A DNA stretch of 64,000 nt from an uncultured Lutibacter sp. (GTDB lineage: Bacteria; Bacteroidota; Bacteroidia; Flavobacteriales; Flavobacteriaceae), in NCBI RefSeq assembly GCF_947495725.1, contig NZ_CANLZZ010000003.1, forward strand, positions 1 to 64,000. The letters run 5' to 3'. Made by a program: the position numbers and the translations under genes. Positions 1 through 8,195 of the stretch are shown here, piece after piece. How positions within the stretch are numbered: position 1 is the first letter of the stretch; the number at the start of each line of letters is the position of its first letter. A model generated the notes under the pieces. It was not told where the DNA came from and ran no database searches. It worked only from the letters and a program-made list of their open reading frames with translations.

Positions 1-297
1 GTTGAATTAGATAAAGTTGTTGAGTTAATGAACAAGTATCCAGGTATGGTAATTAGATTAGAATCACATACAGATAGTAGAGCCAACGATCAATACAACA
101 TTGTACTTTCTGAAAATAGAGCTAAATCTACCTATGATTACATCATTTCAAAAGGAATTAGCCCAGATCGAATTACGAAATATGAAGGGTTTGGAGAAAC
201 TCAATTAGTGAATAAATGTTCAAATAATGTAAAATGTACAGAAGAAGAACATCAACTAAATAGAAGAACAGAATTTATAATTCTAAAAATGAAATAA
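1..297 (+). CDS. OmpA-family protein, C-terminal part (gene starts before the window)
   Basis: The reading frame is open from base 1, so the gene is cut by the window edge and only its last 98 codons are seen. The visible part is an OmpA/MotB-type peptidoglycan-binding domain: it contains the family pattern ESHTDSRANDQYN and, near the end, LNRRTEFII. In this family the domain binds peptidoglycan through a conserved Asp and Arg and anchors an outer-membrane or lipoprotein partner to the cell wall. In Bacteroidota it often ends larger proteins with WD40-like or TPR repeats, but the upstream part is missing, so the full architecture is unknown. The gene lies outside the island, on its left flank. 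Confidence 0.85.
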   Translation, partial: VELDKVVELMNKYPGMVIRLESHTDSRANDQYNIVLSENRAKSTYDYIISKGISPDRITKYEGFGETQLVNKCSNNVKCTEEEHQLNRRTEFIILKMK

Positions 298-301
298 TAA
301 T

Positions 302-395
302 AAAGAGCAGTCGTAATATAAATTTACTTGATTATACTACCGTTGTGGGGACGACAAATTTCTCAAGAAATTATATGCGGCTGCTTATTTTTACT
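302..395 (+). other. Structured intergenic element, probable terminator or small RNA
   Basis: Just after the OmpA-type stop, AGCAGTCG (about 305-312) can pair with CGGCTGCT near 378-385, with one G-U pair, and a T-rich stretch follows. Inside this outer stem a smaller stem can form (AATTTC/GAAATT). The whole could be a large branched terminator for the upstream gene or a short structured RNA. I recognise no known RNA family. Confidence 0.35.
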
Positions 396-893
396 AGTAT
401 TTTAATATAAATATATTTTTATATTACTTACCTCTTGAATAACCTAGTTTTACAAAAAAAAACTGCAATTTTCTCTTTACTAAAATATGATTACTTTTTT
501 AAGTAAGTAGGAGGAATGTTTTTTTATGAAGGAAGTCTATTATTTTTTATAATAATTATCACAAAATTTTTTTTCAGAAAGATTTTTAGTTTATTTTTTA
601 CATTCAATTTAGAACTTTAAATGAAACATTTGAAAATTTCAAATATTTTTTGCTTAATAAATTGTGTTTTTAATATCTCTTTTATTTTCGTTAAACTTTT
701 GCGTAGAATTATTTATGATGTTCTTTAAACCATAATATGAGGTTTGTATAATTGTTTTTTTTTAACTAAATTCAAATGTAGAAGAGTCTTTCGTCCAATT
801 TTGTTTTGGAATACTTTTGTTAATTAAAATACAATTCGAGATTATTCTCAAATGATTACCTTACTCGTTTGATAGAAATTCATTTAAATTAAA
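396..893. other. Intergenic stretch without a recognisable gene
   Basis: This very AT-rich stretch lies between the OmpA-type gene and the left end of the island. I see no ORF with protein-like composition. It holds only a 34-codon hydrophobic ORF at 516-620, which I do not trust. It is probably chromosomal flank that was originally downstream of the tRNA-Met gene. Confidence 0.5.
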
Positions 894-896
894 CAT

Positions 897-928
897 GAAA
901 AAAGCGATTTAGGAGCACTAAATCGCTT
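897..928 (-). terminator. Hairpin terminator left behind by the original tRNA-Met 3' end
   Basis: AGCGATTTAG (903-912) pairs perfectly with CTAAATCGCT (918-927) around a 5-base loop, and a T-run follows on the minus strand (897-902). It lies downstream of the left tRNA fragment in the same arrangement as the different hairpin beside the intact tRNA at 34358-34387. This fits a terminator of the ancestral tRNA locus that was stranded at the far end when the island inserted. Confidence 0.7.
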
Positions 929-942
929 GTTTTCACATTCTT

Positions 943-993
943 ATTTTGTAGCGTGATGCTGAATTGAACTGCAGACCTCCTGGTTATGAATCC
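943..993 (-). repeat. Left attachment site: tRNA-Met 3'-half fragment
   Basis: This copy of the tRNA 3' half differs from the intact tRNA at 960 (T for A) and 981 (T for G). The first change breaks a pair in the T-stem. After 993 the sequence no longer resembles a tRNA, so it cannot make a functional RNA. It is the product of integrase crossover between the anticodon region and the tRNA 3' end. Confidence 0.88.
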
Positions 994-1052
994 AAGTTAA
1001 ATTGAATTTAAAGCCATTTTACTGGGGCTCCCGAGCTATTGTATTTTTAAAT

Positions 1053-1072
1053 CGTATGCAAAAACGTATGCA
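1053..1072. promoter_or_regulatory. Candidate integrase arm-type site, left end (CGTATGCA pair)
   Basis: CGTATGCA occurs at 1053-1060 and 1065-1072, a 12-bp period with an AAAA spacer. The same pair with the same spacing and orientation is at 34297-34316, inside the other end. The position, about 60 bp inside the left attachment repeat, is where accessory integrase or excisionase sites are usually found. That it binds integrase is inference. Confidence 0.5.
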
Positions 1073-1690
1073 GTTTTAGCTTTTGATTATTATTAATTTT
1101 CTTAATGCAATTTAGTAAAAAAAGATTCATTTTTTAATGTTAAATATTGAATTTTTAATAAATAGAAGTATTTATAAATGATAAGGTATTGTAGCTAGAG
1201 TAAATTATGTAGAGTCATTAATATATTTTTTGCATTAAAACTTAAACAATAGTATAAATGCTAGTTAGAATAATCTTGAAACAAAGAAGTGAGCTGTAAA
1301 ATGTGGAAACCCGTATATTAACTGTTAGAGGTATTATTACTTTTGAATCAATCATTAATAATGAATTTAAAGCATTTATTAAATTTAAAATGTAAAATTT
1401 ATGTTAAGGAAAGTATTAACATTAGTGGATATGGACTTTATTATTTTTTGAGCAAAATTTGATTTGGAGATATTAAATTTTTAAAAGGTTGATTAGGTCC
1501 GAAATTATGATGAAACCTTGTTAAAAATAAAAAGTGCTGTTTTTTAATAGAAGATAAACCCTTTACAATTCAAACTTTGATTATTGATTATATTAATTGT
1601 ATCTAATATATTAAATCAATTAGTTGTATGGAGAATAATTTATTGAAAACCATCTTATTTTAGCTAAATAATAGAGAGGTTTTATTATTT
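1073..1690. other. Non-coding left end of the island
   Basis: About 600 bases of very AT-rich sequence lie before the QueC gene. The best small reading frame is a GTG-started 30-codon ORF at 1303-1395 with no recognisable features. The promoter of the QueC cassette must lie here, but I find no convincing TTG/TAnnTTTG pair close to the gene. Confidence 0.45.
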
Positions 1691-1693
1691 TTG

Positions 1694-2359
1694 ATGTTGA
1701 AAATGATTAAAGAACCCCTAAATATTGTTATGAAAAAAGAAACAGTAATTCTTCTGTTAAGTGGAGGAATTGACTCTACAACGTTACTTGCTAAATTAGT
1801 TAAAGAAAATTATGAAATTATTTGTTTAAGTTTTAACTATAATCAAAGAAATAAGTTAGAATTGGAGTTAGCGTGTAACAATACATCTTATTTTAATGTA
1901 AAAAAACATATAATAATAGATGTTCCTAAAAACTTATTTGAATCATCAGCTCTGGTCAATAACAAACTTGATATAAATGGATTTAATGTTGACTCTTATG
2001 GAAATAAAAGAATTAATTCATATGTGCCTTTTAGAAATTTAGTATTTTCAAGTTTAGCATTAAGTAAAGCAGAATCATTAGGGGTAAAAAAAGTTTTTAT
2101 TGCTGTCAATAAAGATGATTCTGAAGATTATTGGGATTGTAGACCCTCATTCTTTAAACAATTAAATTTATTAACAGAATCAAGCTCAAATATTAAAATT
2201 AAGACACCTTTCATTAATTATTCAAAAAGAGAAATTATAGAAATAGCTAATCAGTTATGTGTAAATTTAGATAATACAATTTCATGTTATCAACCAGTTA
2301 ATAATCAAGAATGTGGAGAATGTTTGAGTTGTAGAATAAAGGAAGAGGCGTTAGCATAA
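1694..2359 (+). CDS. queC: QueC-type 7-cyano-7-deazaguanine (preQ0) synthase
   Basis: QueC uses ATP and ammonia to turn 7-carboxy-7-deazaguanine into the nitrile preQ0, the precursor of queuosine and of 7-deazapurine DNA bases. The protein has the PP-loop SGGIDST near the N terminus, YVPFRN, a DYWDCRP segment in place of the usual DYSGYPDCRP, and the zinc ligands C-x8-C-x2-C-x2-C at the C terminus, so it is a real QueC relative rather than a PseA-type sugar amidotransferase. The start is uncertain: TTG at 1691, ATG at 1694 and ATG at 1730 are all possible. The stop overlaps the next gene by one base. No queD, queE or queF lies in the island. Its partners are glycosyltransferases and a radical-SAM fusion, so the substrate may not be the standard one. 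Confidence 0.85.
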   Translation: MLKMIKEPLNIVMKKETVILLLSGGIDSTTLLAKLVKENYEIICLSFNYNQRNKLELELACNNTSYFNVKKHIIIDVPKNLFESSALVNNKLDINGFNVDSYGNKRINSYVPFRNLVFSSLALSKAESLGVKKVFIAVNKDDSEDYWDCRPSFFKQLNLLTESSSNIKIKTPFINYSKREIIEIANQLCVNLDNTISCYQPVNNQECGECLSCRIKEEALA

Positions 2360-3189
2360 TGAAAAAGATTGAAATTGGAGTTTTAATTGCAACATCAATG
2401 GATAGAATAGATTTATTATTGAATAGATCTCTAAATTCTGTATTAAATCAATCAATTCTTCCTCATCTATTAGTTATTGTAGATGATAATGAAGAAGAAA
2501 TTTATTTTTCAAATAAGTGTATAATTGAAAGAATGAACTTGCCAAATGTTTTTTATATTAAAAACACTAGGAAAAGAGGAATGTCTGGTACTGGTGCTTG
2601 GAATACTGGTATTGACTATTTATCTAAGAAAATAGGAGTAAGTGATTATGTAGCTATTTTAGATGATGATGACTATTGGGATAGTTCTTATTTAAAAGCA
2701 ACAAACAGTATTATAAAAAAATCAGAGCCAAAAGCAATTTTTTCTTATTTGAAAAGAGAAGATTGTAAACACCCGCATAAATTTGAATATGAAGATTTAA
2801 ATGTAAAAAACTTTTTAGTTGGGAATCCTGGAATCCAGGGAAGTAATATGATTTTCAAGCTTTCTGCATTAGAAGAAATTAATGGTTTTGATGAAAATTT
2901 AAGAAGTTGTACAGATAGGGATTTAATGATAAGATTTTTAAATGAATATGGAATAAAAGAAATAGAAATTAATCCTAATGTCCTAGTACATCATTGTGTT
3001 GGACATAAAACAGTTACTTCAAATATTGAAGCAAAAAAAAGAGGTTTAGATGTTTTTTATAAGAAACATTTAAAAAAATATAATAAAGAAACTTTAATAT
3101 CGTCTTTAGAAAGATCAAAAAAACTGTTTAATTATTCAAAAAGTGACGAGATTATTAAACTTTTTAAAGAGTTGAAATTTAATGGTTAA
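2359..3189 (+). CDS. GT-A family (GT2-like) glycosyltransferase
   Basis: This 276-residue protein has the GT2 fold pattern. It has an N-terminal nucleotide-binding strand (IGVLIATSMDR), VIVDDNEEE, and an acidic metal/UDP-sugar motif ILDDDDYW near residues 100-107. A later GSNMIF and GFDENLRSCTDRDLMIR are typical of the acceptor half of GT2 enzymes. It has no signal peptide or membrane segment, so it should act in the cytoplasm. It overlaps queC by one base (TAATG) and the next glycosyltransferase by 8 bases, which implies translational coupling. Sugar donor and acceptor cannot be told from sequence. It would usually be put in a capsule or LPS locus, but no polymerase, flippase or sugar-nucleotide genes are nearby. 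Confidence 0.8.
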   Translation: MKKIEIGVLIATSMDRIDLLLNRSLNSVLNQSILPHLLVIVDDNEEEIYFSNKCIIERMNLPNVFYIKNTRKRGMSGTGAWNTGIDYLSKKIGVSDYVAILDDDDYWDSSYLKATNSIIKKSEPKAIFSYLKREDCKHPHKFEYEDLNVKNFLVGNPGIQGSNMIFKLSALEEINGFDENLRSCTDRDLMIRFLNEYGIKEIEINPNVLVHHCVGHKTVTSNIEAKKRGLDVFYKKHLKKYNKETLISSLERSKKLFNYSKSDEIIKLFKELKFNG

Positions 3190-3934
3190 AAGAAAAATAG
3201 TTGTTGCTGTTGCAATGCATAATAATTCAAATGAAATACGGAGATGTTTAATTTCAATATTAAGGCAAGTAAATATAGAAAGACAAATTCATATTGTTAT
3301 TGGAAATGATAATTCATTTGATGATTGGAAATCGCAAATAGAAGATATTTTGCATATTAATCATAAGGTAATTTCAATATTAAATTTAAATAACTCTAAT
3401 GTTGTTAAAACCAGAAATGAAATAAACACATATATATTAAAGAATCTAACGGAAGTAGATTTAATTGCAAGGTTAGATGCCGATGATGAGTATTCAAATG
3501 CCGATGTATTATCAAAAATTGAACAAATATTTAATTCAAATAGTCCTGATTTAATTCTTGCAGGAAATTATTTGAGATTAAATAATACTATAATTAGTAG
3601 AGTTAATAAAAGCTCTAGAAAATTGTTAGATAAAAAATATTTGAAAGATAGAGTATTTAATATGTCACAAGGTGATTCGAATGCTGAATTACCCTCTTGT
3701 AATTTATTTATTAAACCTTCTGTATTAATTCCATATCCAAATATTGAAAGTGGTGAAGATCATTTATTATTGATAAAATATTTATTAAGCAATACTTATA
3801 AATGGCATTTTGCTGAAGAGATTTTAGCAGTGAACTATAATCTAAATGGTTCTACAACCTTGAGTAACAAAAAAAAGAACACTTATATTTCTTGTAGAGA
3901 AGAAATGTATAATATGCTATTATTGAATGAGTAA
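3182..3934 (+). CDS. Second GT-A family (GT2-like) glycosyltransferase
   Basis: This 250-residue protein resembles GT2 enzymes: it starts VVAVAMHNNSNEIRRCLISILRQ, continues with IVIGNDNSFDD, and carries the acidic motif ARLDADDEYS near residue 97. The C-terminal half has GEDHLLLIKYLL, the usual ED motif of the catalytic-base region. It is cytoplasmic by sequence. It overlaps the genes on both sides by 8 bases, so all four genes of the cassette are probably one transcript and coupled in translation. It is not a recent duplicate of the preceding glycosyltransferase, because similarity is limited to the fold motifs. Confidence 0.78.
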   Translation: MVKRKIVVAVAMHNNSNEIRRCLISILRQVNIERQIHIVIGNDNSFDDWKSQIEDILHINHKVISILNLNNSNVVKTRNEINTYILKNLTEVDLIARLDADDEYSNADVLSKIEQIFNSNSPDLILAGNYLRLNNTIISRVNKSSRKLLDKKYLKDRVFNMSQGDSNAELPSCNLFIKPSVLIPYPNIESGEDHLLLIKYLLSNTYKWHFAEEILAVNYNLNGSTTLSNKKKNTYISCREEMYNMLLLNE

Positions 3935-6900
3935 AAGAATTGATACAGCAAAAAGTATATTGGAGTCTCAACATATATCCAAAACAATTTATTTGGGGAG
4001 TGGTCATGAAGGAGTTGTTTTTAGAGATAATAACTATGTTTATAAAGTTATTATTCCATTGCAATTTGAGAGCTTTAATTTTGAAAAAGCCTACAGAAGA
4101 AAATCTTATTTTTTGAACCTACCAACTAATACCAAACATTTATATAATATTGATTTAATCAGAGCAAAAGAGACTTTTATAGTCAAGTATAATTATGAAG
4201 AAGGAGAAATTTGCTCAAATTATCACGAAGATGAAGCAATTAGTATTTTAACCGAATTATGGATCCTTAAAATTATTATTATGGATTGTAAACCTGAGAA
4301 TTGCATTCGGGTTGGTAATACTATTAAAATAATTGATTTAGATGGTAAAGACTATACTGATAATCTATTTCTCAATATGTGTGCGAGAATGTATTTATAC
4401 ATTAATTATTATGCCAAATATGAGTATTCACATTTTCAAAAGGTAAAAAGATCAGCAATCAATAATTTCACATTATCTGAATTAAAAGGGTTGCGAGAAT
4501 TTGTAAATAAAGTTTTTGCAAATATTATTTTAGAACAATCAAAGGATAAGGTTTCATTTAATTTAACTACATCTTCAAAGGAATCAATTAAGTATTCAGA
4601 GAAGTTAAATTTTGAAAAATCGTTTTATTTGGGATTAAAAAAAGGAAAATATTTGACAAATGTTTCATTTGAAGATGTTAATCTAAATGAACATAATTAT
4701 TTTGAGCCTAGTTCTTTTTTTGTAAATTATGAAAAGATTAAGCCATTACAAGAAAAAGTAAGTTTACTCATAAAAACTTGTCCTCAAGATGTTCAAACTG
4801 TGGAGGAGAATATAAAACACATAGTAAAACAATTAATTTCACCTAATCCGTTTTATGAAATAGTTGTTTTAATTGATCCTAGAGAAAATAATTTTTTAAG
4901 AGAATATTACTCAAAGGGCTCTGTTCAATTATTAATTGATAAAATTCAAAAATTACATTTAAATAATGTAATTGATAGATATATAGTTTTTGATAATGAA
5001 CAAAGTTTAAGTATTAACAAACAATGGTTTGATCTTTCTTGTAAAAGATCACACACTTCAAAAAATGCCCCTGTTTCTCCTCAATTATGGGCTTTTAATC
5101 AGTGTAAAGGTGATTTTATTTTACAAATGGATGTTGATGTAATGATTGGACGTAAAAATTATAAGCATTCTTTTTTAAAAGATATGCTTAATGAGTTTTA
5201 TAAGAATAAAGAAGTTCTTTCTGTTGGATTTAATATATTGAATAAAGAATCAAATGATTATTTCGGGTTTAAAAATGGAGGTTTTGTCCCTGAAGTTAGA
5301 ATGGGATTGTTACATAAAAAAAGAATAAACTCCTTATTGCCTCTACCTAATTCTATTGATGATAATGGAAATTTAGAATTTACTTGGCATAGGTCACTTT
5401 TAAAAAAACAAAAAGAATCAAAAAAATGCTCTATTAGAGGAGGTAACCATGAGTCATTTTATATTCACCCACAAAATTATAGAAAAAATAAGCCATATGC
5501 ATGGATGTTCATACTAGATAGAGTTGAGCAGAATAAAGTTCCAGAAATCCAATATGGAGCTTTTGATTGTGAAGGTTCATTATATGATTGGTCAATTCCA
5601 AAACGAAATGAGAAGTTAGTAGTAGTTTCATGTTTTAGAAATGTTTCTTACAATCGTTTTTTAAGAATGTGGTATTCTTTGATGAGTCAAAGTTATAATG
5701 ATTTTGGTTTGATTCTACTAGATGATAATTCAGATAATGGATTACCTTACCTTATTGATTCACTAATTAAGCCTTATAAAGAAAGAATTACTTTTATAAA
5801 GAAAAGAACAAAATCTACAAGACTAGAAAATGTATATAGATCAATTCATTACTATATGGATAATCCTGAATCTATTATCGTAATGTTAGATGGGGATGAT
5901 GCGTTAATTGGTAATGAAACATTACAAAACTTGATTTACAAGTACGATAATTATAATGCTGATGTTGTTGTTGGAAGATTTCACCAAACTTATAGATTAC
6001 AACCACATTATAGATATCCTGTTGATTTTAATAACCCAAGAAAAAAAGGAGGAAATGTATGGCAGCATTTAAAAACTTTTAAAAAATACTTGTTTGATTC
6101 AATTCCTCTAACACATTTCAAATATGAAGATAAAGAAAAGAAGTTATATCAAAACAATTGGTTTGAAACTTGTGATGATTTTGCTTTAATGGTGCCTATA
6201 GTTGAAATGAGCAAGCAACCATTACAGTTAAATGAGGTTAATTATTTCTATGAGCGTGATTATGATAAAAAAGATGAAGATAGAGATTTAAAAGAAAGCT
6301 GTATTGCAGAAATTTTAAATAAACCTAGTCTTTCTCCAGTTATTGCGTTTAAAGGAAGAAAAACATTTGAACCAAATCAGAACAAAATTGAAATTGATAT
6401 TACATATGATTGTAATTTAAAATGTATTGGATGTAATCGTTCTTGTACGCAAGCGCCAACTACAGAGTCTGTTAGTGTATTAGATATTGAAAAATTTATT
6501 AATGATTCGATAAGTTTGAATAAAAAATGGGAACTAATAAATGTGTTAGGAGGAGAGCCAACCTTACATCCAAATTTTGAAAAAATAATAGAATTAATAC
6601 ATGAAAATTATATTGAAAAGTTTTCACCTAATACTATTTTACAAGTTGTTTCTAATGGTGTTGAAGCGAAGTCTAGGGATTTATGTGAAAAGGTAAAATC
6701 TTTTAAGAATGTCAGAATTGATTATGGATCATTTAAGGAAAGTAAAAATGTAGAATATTTTTCACCTTTTAATGATGCCCCATTTGATGATGAAGACTAT
6801 GATAATTCGGATTATGACAAAGGTTGTTGGGTAACCAGTTATTGTGGCATTGGTTTGAATAAAAGAGGTTATTATGCATGTAGTATTATTGGTGGTATCG

Positions 6901-7115
6901 ATAGATTAAAAGAAGGAAAGAATGCAATATCGAGCTTATCAGAAGTGTCAAAAGAAGATTTAAAAAATCAACTTGAGGAATTTTGCAAATACTGTGGTAA
7001 TTTTAAAGCTTACAATCAGAATGCAGGAGATTTTATTCCTAGAATTGAAAAAGAACCTTTTAAAAATATTGTAACTAAATATTGGAAAGATATTTATAAA
7101 AAAGCAAATCAATAA
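3927..7115 (+). CDS. Kinase-like / double glycosyltransferase / radical-SAM fusion protein
   Basis: One 1062-residue chain appears to carry four units. Residues 1-200 are kinase-like: the glycine loop LGSGHEGVVF (23-32), Lys40, the catalytic loop DCKPEN (120-125) and the metal site DLDG (137-140), so key kinase residues are kept. Residues about 278-550 are GT-A-like with DVDVM (402-406). Residues 563-780 are a second GT-A-like unit with LDGDD (654-658). Residues 820-1040 are radical SAM: the cluster motif CNLKCIGC (829-836), GGEP (875-878), and later cysteines 967, 973, 985, 1020 and 1023 that could bind an auxiliary cluster in SPASM or twitch style. It overlaps the upstream glycosyltransferase by 8 bases. 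Whether the chain is cut after translation is unknown. The reaction and substrate cannot be named. The set suggests a phosphorylated, glycosylated and radical-modified product linked to QueC chemistry. Confidence 0.75.
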   Translation: MSKRIDTAKSILESQHISKTIYLGSGHEGVVFRDNNYVYKVIIPLQFESFNFEKAYRRKSYFLNLPTNTKHLYNIDLIRAKETFIVKYNYEEGEICSNYHEDEAISILTELWILKIIIMDCKPENCIRVGNTIKIIDLDGKDYTDNLFLNMCARMYLYINYYAKYEYSHFQKVKRSAINNFTLSELKGLREFVNKVFANIILEQSKDKVSFNLTTSSKESIKYSEKLNFEKSFYLGLKKGKYLTNVSFEDVNLNEHNYFEPSSFFVNYEKIKPLQEKVSLLIKTCPQDVQTVEENIKHIVKQLISPNPFYEIVVLIDPRENNFLREYYSKGSVQLLIDKIQKLHLNNVIDRYIVFDNEQSLSINKQWFDLSCKRSHTSKNAPVSPQLWAFNQCKGDFILQMDVDVMIGRKNYKHSFLKDMLNEFYKNKEVLSVGFNILNKESNDYFGFKNGGFVPEVRMGLLHKKRINSLLPLPNSIDDNGNLEFTWHRSLLKKQKESKKCSIRGGNHESFYIHPQNYRKNKPYAWMFILDRVEQNKVPEIQYGAFDCEGSLYDWSIPKRNEKLVVVSCFRNVSYNRFLRMWYSLMSQSYNDFGLILLDDNSDNGLPYLIDSLIKPYKERITFIKKRTKSTRLENVYRSIHYYMDNPESIIVMLDGDDALIGNETLQNLIYKYDNYNADVVVGRFHQTYRLQPHYRYPVDFNNPRKKGGNVWQHLKTFKKYLFDSIPLTHFKYEDKEKKLYQNNWFETCDDFALMVPIVEMSKQPLQLNEVNYFYERDYDKKDEDRDLKESCIAEILNKPSLSPVIAFKGRKTFEPNQNKIEIDITYDCNLKCIGCNRSCTQAPTTESVSVLDIEKFINDSISLNKKWELINVLGGEPTLHPNFEKIIELIHENYIEKFSPNTILQVVSNGVEAKSRDLCEKVKSFKNVRIDYGSFKESKNVEYFSPFNDAPFDDEDYDNSDYDKGCWVTSYCGIGLNKRGYYACSIIGGIDRLKEGKNAISSLSEVSKEDLKNQLEEFCKYCGNFKAYNQNAGDFIPRIEKEPFKNIVTKYWKDIYKKANQ

Positions 7116-7266
7116 GTATATCTAATTTCTTTTTAGAATTACATTTAAAACAAAACTCATGGACTTAAAATATATATGGATAATAAAATATAAAAAGGCT
7201 CATTTGTATGAGTTAAGACCAACTTCTGAATAAAGCAATAATTATAAATACAAGTCAATAGTAATT

Positions 7267-7302
7267 AAAACCTTACGGAAACCCGTAAGGTTTTCTTTTT
7301 TA
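7267..7302 (+). terminator. Intrinsic terminator after the QueC cassette
   Basis: AAAACCTTACGG (7267-7278) pairs with CCGTAAGGTTTT (7283-7294) around four bases, and CTTTTTT follows. It closes the four-gene transcript about 150 bases after the fusion gene and separates it from the HNH cassette. Confidence 0.85.
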
Positions 7303-7344
7303 ATGAAGGTAAATTTGAGGTAAAAATATTAAACAAGGGAATAG

Positions 7345-7653
7345 TTGAAAAATTCTAAAAAGCAAAATTATCAATTTGGAAAATTTAATCATGGTTCATA
7401 TGGAGCGAAATTGTTTGATGAACGTTGGAAAAAATTACGTAAATCCGTGTTGAAACGAGATTTTAATAAATGTGTAGTTTGCAGCTCTGTCGAAAACCTT
7501 CAAGTTCATCATAAGCAATATCATTTTTCTGAGCTTAAAAGAACTTTTAAAGAGCCTTGGGAATACGATATTAAATATTTAGTGACAGTTTGTAAAAAGT
7601 GTCATCAAAAAGGGCATAGTAAATATAAAATACCAACGAAATATATTAAATAA
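7345..7653 (+). CDS. Small HNH endonuclease
   Basis: This 102-residue protein has the layout of a zinc-ribbon HNH nuclease: C43-x2-C46, the HH pair at 55-56 (QVHHKQYH), and C83-x2-C86-H87. HNH domains use a beta-beta-alpha-metal active site to cut DNA, and in this family the first His of the pair is the likely general base. The start is a TTG preceded by AAGGGA five to ten bases upstream; no ATG lies before the conserved part. Two genes in the same direction follow at spacings of 8 and 6 bases, so it is probably the nuclease of a three-gene cassette. A homing-type or restriction role are both possible. Confidence 0.8.
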   Translation: MKNSKKQNYQFGKFNHGSYGAKLFDERWKKLRKSVLKRDFNKCVVCSSVENLQVHHKQYHFSELKRTFKEPWEYDIKYLVTVCKKCHQKGHSKYKIPTKYIK

Positions 7654-7661
7654 ATTATAAA

Positions 7662-8189
7662 ATGGGATTATTTGAATTTTTTAACAAAAAAAATAAATCA
7701 GAAAATTTAATTGAAAATATAGAGCCAAGCGAAGCTCAATTTGTAGATGATACCGAACCTCAACCTGAAAATGAATCTATAATTATTTATAATTTAGATG
7801 AAATTTATGATTATGCTAGTGTTGATTTTGAGCAAAGAGGATACCAAGATGCATTGACCAACCCAGATACTTCATATAAAGAAGAAAATATTGATTTATT
7901 ATTGATGGATTTAGGGATAAAAATAGAAAGAGCAATATTCCATTATTCAAATTTATTACAAGACCTTGAGTTTCATATAAAATCTAGAAAAGATGCTGGG
8001 CTTATTGATACAGTTAATCAGCTAGAAAGTCAAAAAGAAAAAACATTAAAGAGTTCATCACAAGTAAAAATGATTAAAGATGATTTTGAAAATAATGAAG
8101 GGTTGAGCAAAAGAATTAGATTTTCTTATAAAAGAGGTTTTAATAGAGGGTTGGCATCAATGTCAACTAATTTACTTAATTCAATTTAA
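7662..8189 (+). CDS. Unknown protein between HNH nuclease and DUF4407 gene
   Basis: I do not recognise this 175-residue protein. It opens with a basic segment (MGLFEFFNKKNK), then has an acidic, probably disordered region to about residue 45. From residue 47 it is mostly helical, with a likely coiled coil at about 88-145 (LGIKIERAIFHYSNLLQDLEFH and following). It has no membrane segment. It starts 8 bases after the HNH gene and ends directly before the DUF4407 gene, so it is presumably a soluble partner of that coiled-coil membrane protein. Confidence 0.6.
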   Translation: MGLFEFFNKKNKSENLIENIEPSEAQFVDDTEPQPENESIIIYNLDEIYDYASVDFEQRGYQDALTNPDTSYKEENIDLLLMDLGIKIERAIFHYSNLLQDLEFHIKSRKDAGLIDTVNQLESQKEKTLKSSSQVKMIKDDFENNEGLSKRIRFSYKRGFNRGLASMSTNLLNSI

Positions 8190-8195
8190 TTGAAC

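Noticed and set aside
516-620. 34-codon hydrophobic ORF after an AGGAGG
   Set aside because: The AGGAGG is too close to the ATG, the composition is what AT-rich DNA gives by chance, and Bacteroidota make little use of such sites.
943-993. Second tRNA-Met gene
   Set aside because: Only the 3' half is present, with a broken T-stem; it is an attachment-site remnant.
1303-1395. GTG-started 30-codon ORF that could be a peptide substrate of the radical-SAM fusion
   Set aside because: It has no Gly-Gly leader, no Cys or core motif, and lies 300 bases away from the cassette; it may be chance.
1694-2359. Assigning queC to the housekeeping queuosine pathway
   Set aside because: It is within the island, translationally coupled to glycosyltransferases, and without queD/E/F. 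I keep the enzyme name but not the pathway.
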